Source: an uncultured Clostridia bacterium
GTDB taxonomy: Bacteria > Bacillota > Clostridia > TANB77 > CAG-508
Direction of reading: 5' to 3'
Assembly (NCBI GenBank): GCA_934169535.1
Contig: CAKPOC010000030.1
Span: 1-14,792 of the forward strand
DNA length: 14,792 nt
Shown piece after piece: positions 1-6,900 of the stretch; position 1 is the stretch's first letter; each line of letters opens with the position of its first letter. The notes beneath the pieces are model-generated. The model ran no database searches. It was not told where the DNA came from and worked only from the letters and a program-made list of their open reading frames with translations. Both the position numbers and the translations under genes were made by a program.

Positions 1-282
1 GCGATGGAAGAAAATAAAGAAGTAAAAAAAGCAGCAGAAGTACTAGAAGAAATAAGTAAAGACCCGAAAGAAAGAGAGCGCTACGAAGAAAGACAATGGG
101 AAATAATAAGGTACAATTCAGAGATGAACACAAGTAGAGAGCTAGGCAGAAAAGAGGGAAAAAAGGAAGGAAAAGTAGAAAGAAACAAAGAAATTGCTAA
201 AAAGATGAAAAATGCAGGCATGGAAATTAAACAAATAATTGAAATAACAGGCTTAAGCCAGGAAGAGATAGAGAAGCTATAG
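1..282 (+). CDS. Rpn-family nuclease/transposase-like protein, C-terminal end (5' partial)
   Basis: The frame is open from the first base of the window, so the ATG at position 4 is probably internal and the catalytic N-terminal part lies outside. The visible 93 residues are highly charged and helical: a KDPKERERYEER segment, a Lys/Glu-rich stretch with GRKEGKKEGK, then a tail in which IAKKMKNAGMEIKQI is followed by an ITGLSQEEIEKL end. This tail is typical of Rpn (recombination-promoting nuclease, PD-(D/E)XK transposase-like) proteins, which are often multicopy in Firmicutes and carry a small helix-turn-helix-like ending. No catalytic residue is visible, so the family call rests on the tail alone. 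The gene ends with TAG, with no convincing terminator behind it. It suggests that the left edge of the window is accessory DNA. Confidence 0.7.
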   Translation, partial: AMEENKEVKKAAEVLEEISKDPKERERYEERQWEIIRYNSEMNTSRELGRKEGKKEGKVERNKEIAKKMKNAGMEIKQIIEITGLSQEEIEKL

Positions 283-357
283 AAAAAATATTGCTAATCA
301 TTTTTGAAAAAGTCTTAAAAATGAATGATATGCAGAAGAAAATTTTGTAATAAAATG

Positions 358-386
358 TTGAAAAAATAGAGAAAATGTAGTATTCT
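358..386 (+). promoter_or_regulatory. Candidate sigma-A promoter for the DUF4282-like gene
   Basis: TTGAAA (358-363) is separated by 17 bases from TATTCT (381-386). The -35 element matches five of six consensus positions and the -10 four of six. Transcription would begin around 393, immediately at the leader hairpin upstream of the membrane-protein gene. This is inferred from spacing and position only. Confidence 0.4.
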
Positions 387-390
387 ATAT

Positions 391-443
391 TTGGTAATAC
401 TTGCATATTATTAATAATAGAAGATTACCAAGAAAGGAAGGGG
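391..443 (+). promoter_or_regulatory. 5' leader hairpin plus strong Shine-Dalgarno
   Basis: TTGGTAAT (391-398) can pair with ATTACCAA (424-431), eight perfect pairs. They enclose a 14-base perfect palindrome, TATTATTAATAATA (406-419). A strong purine-rich Shine-Dalgarno, AAAGGAAGGGG (433-443), follows directly and stays outside the stem. The start codon at 449 is five bases further on. The structure would sit at the very 5' end of the transcript, where such hairpins commonly protect mRNA from decay; that role is inferred. An upstream in-frame ATG at 401 lies inside the hairpin and has no ribosome-binding site. Confidence 0.45.
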
Positions 444-448
444 TAAAT

Positions 449-874
449 ATGTATAGCACATCAACTTATGCAAGAAGTGGAATGAATAGTGGACTATTCG
501 GAAATGCAGTATGGGTAGTAATTGCTGCTGTAATTGCTGTAATAGGAGGAATTGCACTATATTTCACATTCTTATCAAAGCAAAATGAAGGAAAGTACAC
601 AGGATTTTTAGGATGGATGTATGATTTCTTAACATTTAAAAAGCTTGTTATTGAAAATATTTTAAAAATATTATACTTAATAGCAGCAATATTCATAACA
701 TTATCATCTTTTGCAGTAATATCATCAAGTTTCTTAGGTTTCTTATGCTATTTAGTAATAGGAAATGTATTAGTAAGAGTTGGATATGAAATGCTATTAG
801 TAATTTTAGTTATTTGCAGAAATACAACTGAAATGAATAAAAAACTAGGGTCAGATAAAAAAGAAGATAAATAA
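449..874 (+). CDS. Small integral membrane protein, DUF4282-like
   Basis: This 141-residue protein has three hydrophobic segments at about residues 19-42, 71-92 and 96-123. A short polar N-terminus precedes them, and a charged Lys/Asp/Glu tail follows. The segment WMYDFLTFKKLVIENILKIL, then a second helix, then a helix holding NVLVRVGYEMLLVIL and a final TTEMNKKL resembles the DUF4282 layout: a basic amphipathic entry, two helices, and a conserved R-x-x-x-E-x-L run. No enzymatic residue is apparent and the function of the family is unknown. I chose ATG 449 rather than 401 because AAAGGAAGGGG ends five bases before it. The gene appears monocistronic: its own candidate promoter lies upstream, and a strong hairpin terminator separates it from the convergent repressor gene. 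Confidence 0.65.
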   Translation: MYSTSTYARSGMNSGLFGNAVWVVIAAVIAVIGGIALYFTFLSKQNEGKYTGFLGWMYDFLTFKKLVIENILKILYLIAAIFITLSSFAVISSSFLGFLCYLVIGNVLVRVGYEMLLVILVICRNTTEMNKKLGSDKKEDK

Positions 875-887
875 TAAATGGATAAAA

Positions 888-932
888 AATAAACCTGAAT
901 TGTTAAAAAAATAGCAATTCGGGTTTATTTTT
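888..932. terminator. Bidirectional intrinsic terminator
   Basis: A 15-base arm (888-902, core AACCTGAATTG) pairs with 915-929 (CAATTCGGGTT core) with a single G-U pair and a 12-base loop. T-rich sequence follows on the + strand, and an A-rich run (884-890) gives a U tract on the - strand. It lies exactly between two convergent genes, ending at 874 and 932, so it can terminate both. Confidence 0.85.
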
Positions 933-1168
933 TAAGCGTTTTTACTTTTAGAAATTTTACCATATGGAAAAGGATTATCTGTTCTACATAATAGATAATC
1001 AATGCTTGTGTTGTAAAAATCTGCTAATTTACAAAGTAAGTCAATTGGAATATTACGTTTATTCAATTCGTAATATGAATAGGCAACCTGTGATGTGTGT
1101 AATAACTCACTTATTCTCTTTTGTGTTAAATCATGATCTTCTCTTAAAGTTCTAATTCGTGTTTGCAA
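932..1168 (-). CDS. XRE-family (Cro/CI-like) HTH transcriptional regulator
   Basis: This 78-residue protein is almost entirely one HTH_3 domain. It opens with TRIRTLREDHDLTQ, then RISELLHTSQVAYSYYELNKR (helix-turn-helix) and continues with LLCKLADFYNTSIDYLLCRTD, the usual end of the five-helix fold. A short basic tail follows and there is no effector or protease domain. The start is taken as TTG at 1168 because AAGGGAG lies eight bases upstream and family members begin just before this motif. A TTG at 1186 is also in frame but would put the Shine-Dalgarno inside the gene. It is transcribed divergently from the pilin-like gene. Two AACA-N3-TGTT dyads sit in the shared promoter region, so autorepression and control of the surface protein are likely, though inferred. 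Confidence 0.88.
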   Translation of the reverse strand: MQTRIRTLREDHDLTQKRISELLHTSQVAYSYYELNKRNIPIDLLCKLADFYNTSIDYLLCRTDNPFPYGKISKSKNA

Positions 1169-1232
1169 AATTTTTGCTCCCTTCAACTAATAAATTTCAA
1201 ATATATGGAAATACTACATATAGTTTAAAAGA

Positions 1233-1238
1233 ATTATA
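1233..1238 (-). promoter_or_regulatory. Candidate -10 element for the XRE gene
   Basis: On the minus strand, TATAAT occurs about 65 bases upstream of the TTG start. No good -35 box is present at 16-18 bases. The region where a -35/-10 spacer would lie is occupied by the first AACA-N3-TGTT dyad (1245-1255), mirroring the arrangement on the other strand. The call is weak and rests on the perfect hexamer plus this symmetry. Confidence 0.3.
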
Positions 1239-1239
1239 A

Positions 1240-1284
1240 AATAAAACACCATGTTATATTGAAAAATAAAACAATTTGTTATAT
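1240..1284. promoter_or_regulatory. Paired operator-like direct repeats with internal dyads
   Basis: Two 20-base direct repeats, 1240-1259 and 1265-1284, share AATAAAACA, three or four variable bases, then TGTTATAT. They start 25 bases apart. Each holds an 11-base dyad of the form AACA-N3-TGTT: AACACCATGTT at 1245-1255 and AACAATTTGTT at 1270-1280. The second lies wholly within the -35/-10 spacer of the rightward promoter and the first lies just upstream of a leftward TATAAT. Small XRE dimers typically bind such dyads in divergent promoters. The assignment to the adjacent repressor is an inference from position. Confidence 0.6.
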
Positions 1285-1287
1285 ACT
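1259..1287 (+). promoter_or_regulatory. Sigma-A promoter of the pilin-like gene
   Basis: TTGAAA (1259-1264) and TATACT (1282-1287) are separated by exactly 17 bases and match consensus at five of six positions each. Transcription would start near 1294, giving a leader of about 25 bases with AAAGGAG (1305-1311) seven bases before ATG 1319. The spacer contains the dyad AACAATTTGTT, so a bound repressor would directly block RNA polymerase. Confidence 0.7.
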
Positions 1288-1568
1288 TGTTGTGTAAAAA
1301 TATAAAAGGAGAATAAACATGAGAAAACAAAAGCAAAATATTATAAATACTAATGGTATTACACTAGTTGCGCTTGTAGTTACAATCGTTGTGTTATTAA
1401 TACTAGCAGGCGTTTCAATAAACTTAGTAGTAGGCGATAATGGAATAATAACTCAGGCAAGAAAAGCAAGAGAAGAAACAAATAAAGCAAATGAAAATGA
1501 GATGTCACAATTAGATAAATTAGCTAAATCTTTAGACTCAATAGATTATGAGGGTGGCTCATGGAGTG

Positions 1569-1575
1569 AAAAAAA
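1569..1575 (+). other. A7 frameshift site in the pilin-like gene
   Basis: Seven consecutive A are read as GAA AAA AAT in the upstream frame. Adding one A, or a -1 ribosomal slip on A-AAA-AAT, joins the prepilin half to the FGE-like half without a stop. The upstream frame otherwise ends 64 bases later at 1637-1639. Confidence 0.6.
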
Positions 1576-2814
1576 TATATATGTACACCAAAGCTTGGAA
1601 CTAATATGGAGGCAGTGTATTGGACAAATAAAACTTTAAACGAAAACGGAAAATATAAAGCAGTAGCTGGAAATGAAACAACTGTGATGGAGAATGGAGG
1701 TTCAACAGCAGTAGAAGTAACAAGCGAAGATAGCAATTTTGATTGGTCAGAGTGGTACGATTATGTAGCAGGAGATAACGAAACCGATACAAAGACAAGC
1801 AGATGGGCAAATGCCAAAAGTACAGCAGACGGAAGTTACTTTGTATGGATACCAAGGTATGAATATAAAATACTAAATAATGAGCATACGTCTACAGCTG
1901 GTAAAATTGATGTGCAATTTATAAATGTCACAACAACAACAGAAGATAGAGAAGGATACAAAATTCATCCAGCCTTTACAACAAATTTAGAGCTAGGCGG
2001 TTGGGATAAAGAAATACCAGGAATATGGGTTGCAAAATATGAAATGAGTATGGAAGAAACTTCTGACAATGGAAAGACTTGGACAAACATAGAAACAACA
2101 TTGGATACCAATAATTCTGAAGAACATCAAAGCATTGGAAATAAGCTAATAGGTGATACTGTAAGAGCAGTAAGTAAGCCATCACAATATTCGTGGAGTT
2201 ATATAATATTAAGTAACTGCTTTGACAATTCATTAAATTATAGTACAGTGGAAAATACAGGAGCAAATTCACATTTAATGAAAAACAGTGAATGGGGAGC
2301 TATTGCATACTTGACACAAAGTGAATATGGAAGGAACCAAAATGAAATAGAAATAAATTCATATTGTAAAAATACTACAAACTTTGCGAAATTAACAGGG
2401 GTTGGCGGAAATGATGAAAATAGTAAGTACAATACAGTAAATGGAATGAATGCAAGTACAACAGGCAATTTATATGGAATATATGACTTAAGCGGCGGAA
2501 ACTGGGAAAGCACAGCAGTTCTATATAGTAAGAACACAAATTTATATGGAACATCACTATATTCTCATACAGTCAATAAAAAGTATACAAAAGATGATGA
2601 AGCTTCTCAACTTACATCAAATAGCAGTAAATATGTAACAATATATCCAATTAAAACAGAAGGAGTAACAGGAGATGATGGCTCTATAGATATACATTAT
2701 CCAATTTGGAATAACATTTATGGGGATGCTATTTATGAAACATCAAGTAAGTGTGGAACAGACACTAGCTGGTATGGGGATCGTGCAGATGAAGATTCGG
2801 GAGGCACTGACGGA

Positions 2815-2938
2815 CCATTTTGCTTACGCGGAGGCAGCTACGGCTATGGATTTTTAACTGGAGTTTTTGCTTTTGCTGACGGTAGCGGTTATGCGGGCAA
2901 CGAGTTGCGGTTACCGCGTGGTTTTAGTATGTGAATAA
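2815..2938 (+). other. GC-rich 3' end resembling a DGR variable region
   Basis: Base composition rises sharply over the gene's last roughly 120 bases, with codons such as CGC, GGC, AGC, TAC, GCG and CGG that are rare elsewhere in the window. Within the ligand-facing part of the lectin-like fold, most codons are NNC or NNT (AGC TAC GGC TAT, and GAC GGT AGC GGT TAT). Each of these could arise from AAC or AAT by change at the first two positions, as adenine-specific mutagenesis produces. The flanking framework (RGG, GVFAF, GYRVVL) is conserved. No template repeat or reverse transcriptase is in this window, so the identification is only by pattern. Confidence 0.4.
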
Positions 2939-3014
2939 AAAAAGCATATCTAAAAGTAAATGCCCAAAATGTATTCTAAATTTTCTAAATGTGTGGTATT
3001 ATATAAATAATTCA

Positions 3015-3129
3015 ATGATAAAAAGATTGAAAAAAACTTATTAAAACTGTGCAGCAAATAGAAGAAGGAAAGACAATAAAAGCAACACAAGTATTTAAGG
3101 AGTTAGAAGAAAAATATGGAGTGTGGTAG
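3015..3129 (+). pseudogene. Small antitoxin-like ORF remnant
   Basis: From 3037 to the TAG at 3127-3129 one frame encodes 30 residues: LIKTVQQIEEGKTIKA followed by TQVFKELEEKYGVW. The EEGK...VFKELEEKYG ending resembles the C-terminal tail of short type II antitoxin-like proteins. That is a weak resemblance. The frame is closed by TGA at 3028-3030 just before an A7 run (3030-3036). Reading through the run with one A fewer would join it to ATG 3015, and with one A more to DKKIEKK in another frame. No Shine-Dalgarno is visible and no toxin gene follows, so I regard it as a remnant. The rest of 2939-3172 holds nothing else I can support. Confidence 0.3.
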
Positions 3130-3172
3130 AAAAGATTATTTATAAAAATTATAACACATATTAAAAACTTTT

Positions 3173-3206
3173 CCTCATATACTAATAATAGTATGTGAGG
3201 TTTTTT
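3173..3206 (+). promoter_or_regulatory. Terminator-like hairpin holding the cwlD Shine-Dalgarno
   Basis: CCTCATATAC (3173-3182) pairs with GTATGTGAGG (3191-3200) over ten base pairs with one G-U and an 8-base loop. Exactly six T follow (3201-3206), then the ATG at 3207. GTGAGG in the 3' arm is the only plausible ribosome-binding site for the amidase gene. Folding would therefore both hide the Shine-Dalgarno and resemble an intrinsic terminator. Its layout is matched by the hairpin before the glucan synthase gene. Confidence 0.65.
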
Positions 3207-3927
3207 ATGCAAATTTTAAATAGTAAAAAAATAATATTTTTAAGCATATTTGCAATTTTGCCAATTTTTATTGCAAGTATATCAAATAGTAGCCAAAAGC
3301 TAGTAAAGTCCAAAACAATGGACACAGTTGCAATGCCTGTAACGTCAAAAACTATAGTGCTAGATTCGGGGCACCGGAGGTGAAGATGGAGGAGCTGTAA
3401 GTAAAAACGGAATTTCCGAAGCAAGCATCAATTTGGCAATTACGTTAAAAGTTCAAAATTTATTAGAAAGCTCAGGTGCAAAAGTTATACTAACAAGATC
3501 TGACGAAAATGCAATATATGATCTAGACAAAAAAACACTAAAACAGAAAAAAGTTTCTGACATTAAAAATAGAGTAAAAATAGGAAACGAAAGCTCAGCA
3601 GATATTTTTGTTTCTATACACTTAAACAAAATACCGCAAGCGCAGTATTGGGGTTGGCAAACTTTTTTTAAAAGCGGAAGCGAGCAAGGCAAAAAATTGG
3701 CTACAAGTATACAAAACAATTTAAACGAGTCAATGCAAAAAGAAAATAAAAGACAGCCAATGAAAATAAGTAATGTTTACATTATAAAAAATGTTGAAAT
3801 TCCTACCACAATTGTAGAATGTGGTTTTTTATCAAATCCAGAAGAAGAAAGCCTTTTACAAAATGACGAATATCAAAACAAACTTGCATGGGGAATATAC
3901 AACGGGATAATGCAGTATTTTGAATAA
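3207..3927 (+). pseudogene. cwlD: N-acetylmuramoyl-L-alanine amidase, CwlD-like (Amidase_3), frameshifted
   Basis: Restored, this is a 239-residue zinc amidase that cleaves the lactyl-alanine amide bond of peptidoglycan. In sporeformers CwlD helps make muramic-delta-lactam in the spore cortex. It has an N-terminal membrane anchor/signal (about residues 7-26) and then one Amidase_3 domain. Expected zinc ligands are His56 (DSGHGGED), Glu71 (ISEAS) and His138 (SIHLN), with catalytic Glu204 in VECGFLSNPEE. The frame breaks inside the first motif: codons read GAT TCG GGG CAC and then one base too many (CACCGGAGG), giving a TGA at 3381-3383. Dropping one C restores GGEDGGAVSKNG to the end. The start is ATG 3207, not GTG 3195, because GTGAGG lies six bases before it. 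It sits directly upstream of the glucan synthase gene. The family is certain; the cwlD subgroup is likely from length and the single-domain layout. Confidence 0.85.
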
Positions 3928-3930
3928 ATT

Positions 3931-3983
3931 TCCACTCTTTGGGGACAATATGTGTAAAACACATACCAAGGAGTGGATTTTTT
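3931..3983 (+). promoter_or_regulatory. Nested terminator-like hairpin hiding the glucan synthase Shine-Dalgarno
   Basis: TCCACTCTTTGG (3931-3942) pairs with CCAAGGAGTGGA (3966-3977), twelve pairs with one G-U. Inside it, TATGTGT (3949-3955) and ACACATA (3959-3965) form a second perfect 7-bp stem with an AAA loop. A 6-base bulge (3943-3948) lies on the left side only. Six T (3978-3983) follow and the GTG start is next. AAGGAG (3968-3973) is inside the 3' arm. The element begins only three bases after the amidase stop, so it can act as the amidase terminator, as a translational block on the next gene, or both. Confidence 0.75.
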
Positions 3984-6900
3984 GTGAAAAATTTAAAAAA
4001 TAAAAAAAGATTAAATATTGATAACGTTGTGCTAGACAACAATCAGATAAGCTTAGAGATGGAAAAGTTTGCATCAGATAATATAATTATGCAAAAGTCT
4101 AGCAAAGAAACATACCCAATTACTACGCTGGAAGAAGATTTTGAAGTAATAAAAGAAACATACAAATTACTAAGCAAAAATGTTAAGCAAAAAATATTAA
4201 TACACCCAGCAGGAGAGTGGATATTAGACAATTTTTATATAATAGAAGAAACAACAAAAACAATTGCAAAAGATCTTACAGTAAAAAAGTACACCAATTT
4301 TTTAGGTCTAGCAAATGGTCCATACGAAGGCTATGCGAGAATTTACGTTTTGGCAAGTAAAATTGTATCATATACAGATGGCAAAATAGACTACGATAAT
4401 TTAGAAAAAATGCTTACAGCTTACCAAAAAAAGAAAACATTAAATATGGACGAAATATGGAATATAGGCTTGTTTTTGCAAATATGCCTTATTCAAAAAA
4501 TAAGACAAATTTGTGAAAGTATTTACATTACTCAAATTCAAAAAAGCAAAGCGGAAATAATATTAAGCCATATTTTTAATAAGCAAACAAAACCAGACTA
4601 CAAAATGACTTCAGAGCTAAGAAAAAAAATAAAACAAAATAATCAGATGAAATATGCTTTTATAGAATATATGTCATACAAATTAAAAAAATATGGAAGA
4701 AAAGCCAATAGCTATTTAAATGCACTTGAGGAAGTCGTAAACAGGTCCGGTGGCGAAATTTCTGAAATAATAAAAAAGGAGCATTTTGAAGTTGCAGTAA
4801 AAAAGGTTTCAATGGGGAATTGCATTACATCTATAAAAAATATTTCAAGAATTAATTTTGCAGGGATTTTTGAAAACATAAATGGGGTAGAAGAAATATT
4901 AAAAAAAGATCCGATAAATCAATATGAAATAATGGATTTAACTACTAAAATCTATTATAGAAATACTATTCAAGAAATTGCCAAAAAAACGAAAATATCT
5001 GAAATATATATTGCAAAAAAATGCTTAGAATTAAGCGAAAATGCAACAGAAGAAAGAAAAAGGCATATAGGATATTATCTTTTAGAAGAGGGAAGAAAAG
5101 AGCTTTACAAGTGTTTAGGTGTAAATAAAACTGAGCTAAAGTATACTACAAAAGCTAATTTATACATTTATGGAGTATGGCTTGCAAGTATACTTATCTG
5201 CATGGCAGTAAGTATGGCATCATATTTAAGTTTAAAAAACATGCTAGCTGCAATTATCATTTTTATTTTAACAATTATTCCAGTAGAAGGCATTATTTCA
5301 AAAATTGTACAAAATATTTTAGGAAATACAGTAAAACCCAAGCTACTTCCAAAACTTAATTTTCAAAATGGAGTTCCAAAAGAATTTGCTACAATGGTTG
5401 TAATTCCAACAATAGTAGATAGCAGTAAAAAAGTTCAAGAAATATTTGAAAAGCTAGAAGTGTATTATATTGCAAATAAATCACCTAATATTTATTTTAC
5501 ACTTTTGGGCGATTGCACAAGTTCGCAAAATGAAATAGAAGAGTTTGACGATAGTATAATTAAAGAAGGAATCAGCAATGTAAACAGATTAAATGAAAAA
5601 TATGGTGGCAACATTTTTAATTTTGTGTATAGAAAAAGAATTTGGAATGCAAGTGAAGACTGCTTTATGGGCTGGGAACGAAAAAGAGGAATGCTTAACC
5701 AATTTAATGAATATTTGTTAGGAAATATTAAAAATCCATTTAGGATAAACACATTAGAAAATCAAAAACAGTTAGAAATTAAATATATAATTACACTAGA
5801 CAGTGACACAGAACTTACACTAAATTCTGGAATAGAACTTATTGGCGCAATGGCACATATATTAAACAGACCAATTTTAAATGAAGAGGAAAATTTAGTA
5901 GTTAAAGGACATGGAATAATTGCTCCACAAGTAGGAATTGGAATTGAAGAAAGTAAGAATTCAGCTTTTACTAACTTGTTTGCAGGAGATGGAGGAACTG
6001 ACTCATATACAAGTGCAGTTTCGGACTTTTACGAAGACAATTTTGATGAAGGAATTTTTACTGGAAAAGGAATATATGATTTACAAACATTTTCAACAGT
6101 ATTAAATAATAAAATAAAAGAAAATACAGTATTAAGCCATGATTTGCTAGAAGGGAGCTATTTAAGGTGTGGTTTAGCATCAGATATATTTTTAATTGAT
6201 GGCTTTCCAAGCAATTATCTAAGCTTTAGAACAAGGCTTGAAAGATGGCTTAGAGGCGATTTTCAAATTACGCAGTGGCTAAGTGGAAAGATACAAAATG
6301 GCAAAGGATACACTGAAAAAAATTCATTAAATAAGCTAAGTAAATACAAAATTTTAAGTAATATTGTAAGAAGCAAGCAGGAATCTTTTTGTGTAGGACT
6401 AATTTTTTTATTTTTAGTATTAGGAACAATATTTAATAAAAGAATGTACGTTCTTCCAATAATTGTGCTACTTTTTATAATGATTGATTTTATTTTAGAA
6501 GGAATAAATAAAATAATAAAAAACGACTCTGGAAATGTTACAACTAAAAGATTTGTAAAAACAATAAATGGCGTAGGCGCTACTTTTATAAGGAGCTTAT
6601 TAAATTTTGCAACACTACTTGATAAATCATGTGTTTCTTTAAAAGCCGGAATTTTAACATTTTACAGAATGAATTTTAGCAAAAAACATTTGCTTCAGTG
6701 GACAACATCAGAAGAAGCCGAGAAAAAAACAAAACAAACATTAAAATCATATTACAAAGAAATGCTATGTAGTACAGTAATTGCAATAGTTTTGCTTGCT
6801 TTATCATTTTTTATTACAGATAATATATGCAAGGCAGTATCAATTATTTGTGCTATAAGTTGGGCACTAGCTCCTTTAATTATGTTCGAAGTAAGCAAAA

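Larger units (their letters stand above)
1319..2938 (+). pseudogene. Prepilin-like surface protein with C-terminal FGE-sulfatase/C-type-lectin-like domain, frameshifted
   Basis: This is one gene in two main pieces, 1319-1639 and 1606-2934. The first piece has a basic leader, a prepilin-like junction NG|ITLVALVV without the usual Glu at +5, one hydrophobic helix (about residues 14-36) and a polar alpha-helical stalk. After an A7 run (1569-1575) the homologous reading moves one frame: it runs KKYICTPKLGTN into MEAVYWTN and on through the long piece. That piece carries family motifs: SYFVWIPRYEYKI, IPGIWVAKYEMS, HLMKNSEWGAIAYLTQSEYG, YGIYDLSGGNWE and CLRGGSYGYG. These belong to the FGE-sulfatase (SUMF1-like) domain seen on prepilin-anchored proteins of gut Firmicutes, where it probably serves for binding, not catalysis. 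A second shift near 2893-2902 replaces the usual ending: the +1 frame reads SCGYRVVLVCE and stops at 2936-2938. The start follows AAAGGAG. The shifts may be errors, decay or phase variation. The domain assignment is fairly sure, the in vivo status is not. Confidence 0.75.

Noticed and set aside
281..357. Terminator after the Rpn-like gene (CATTTTT...AAAAATG, about 299-323)
   Set aside because: The stem is only seven pairs, nearly all A-T, with no following T run, so it is not convincing in such A+T-rich DNA.
401..448. Upstream in-frame ATG 401 as start of the DUF4282-like protein
   Set aside because: It lies inside the leader hairpin with no Shine-Dalgarno, and the 16 extra residues (basic, polar) are not membrane-like. 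ATG 449 has a strong site at five bases.
3012..3424. Minus-strand open frames opposite the antitoxin-like remnant and the amidase start
   Set aside because: They are antisense to recognisable coding or hairpin sequence, lack ribosome-binding sites and show no protein family features.
3939..3983. TTG 3939 as start of the glucan synthase
   Set aside because: The codons up to 3983 are the hairpin itself and there is no ribosome-binding site before 3939. GTG 3984 follows AAGGAG.
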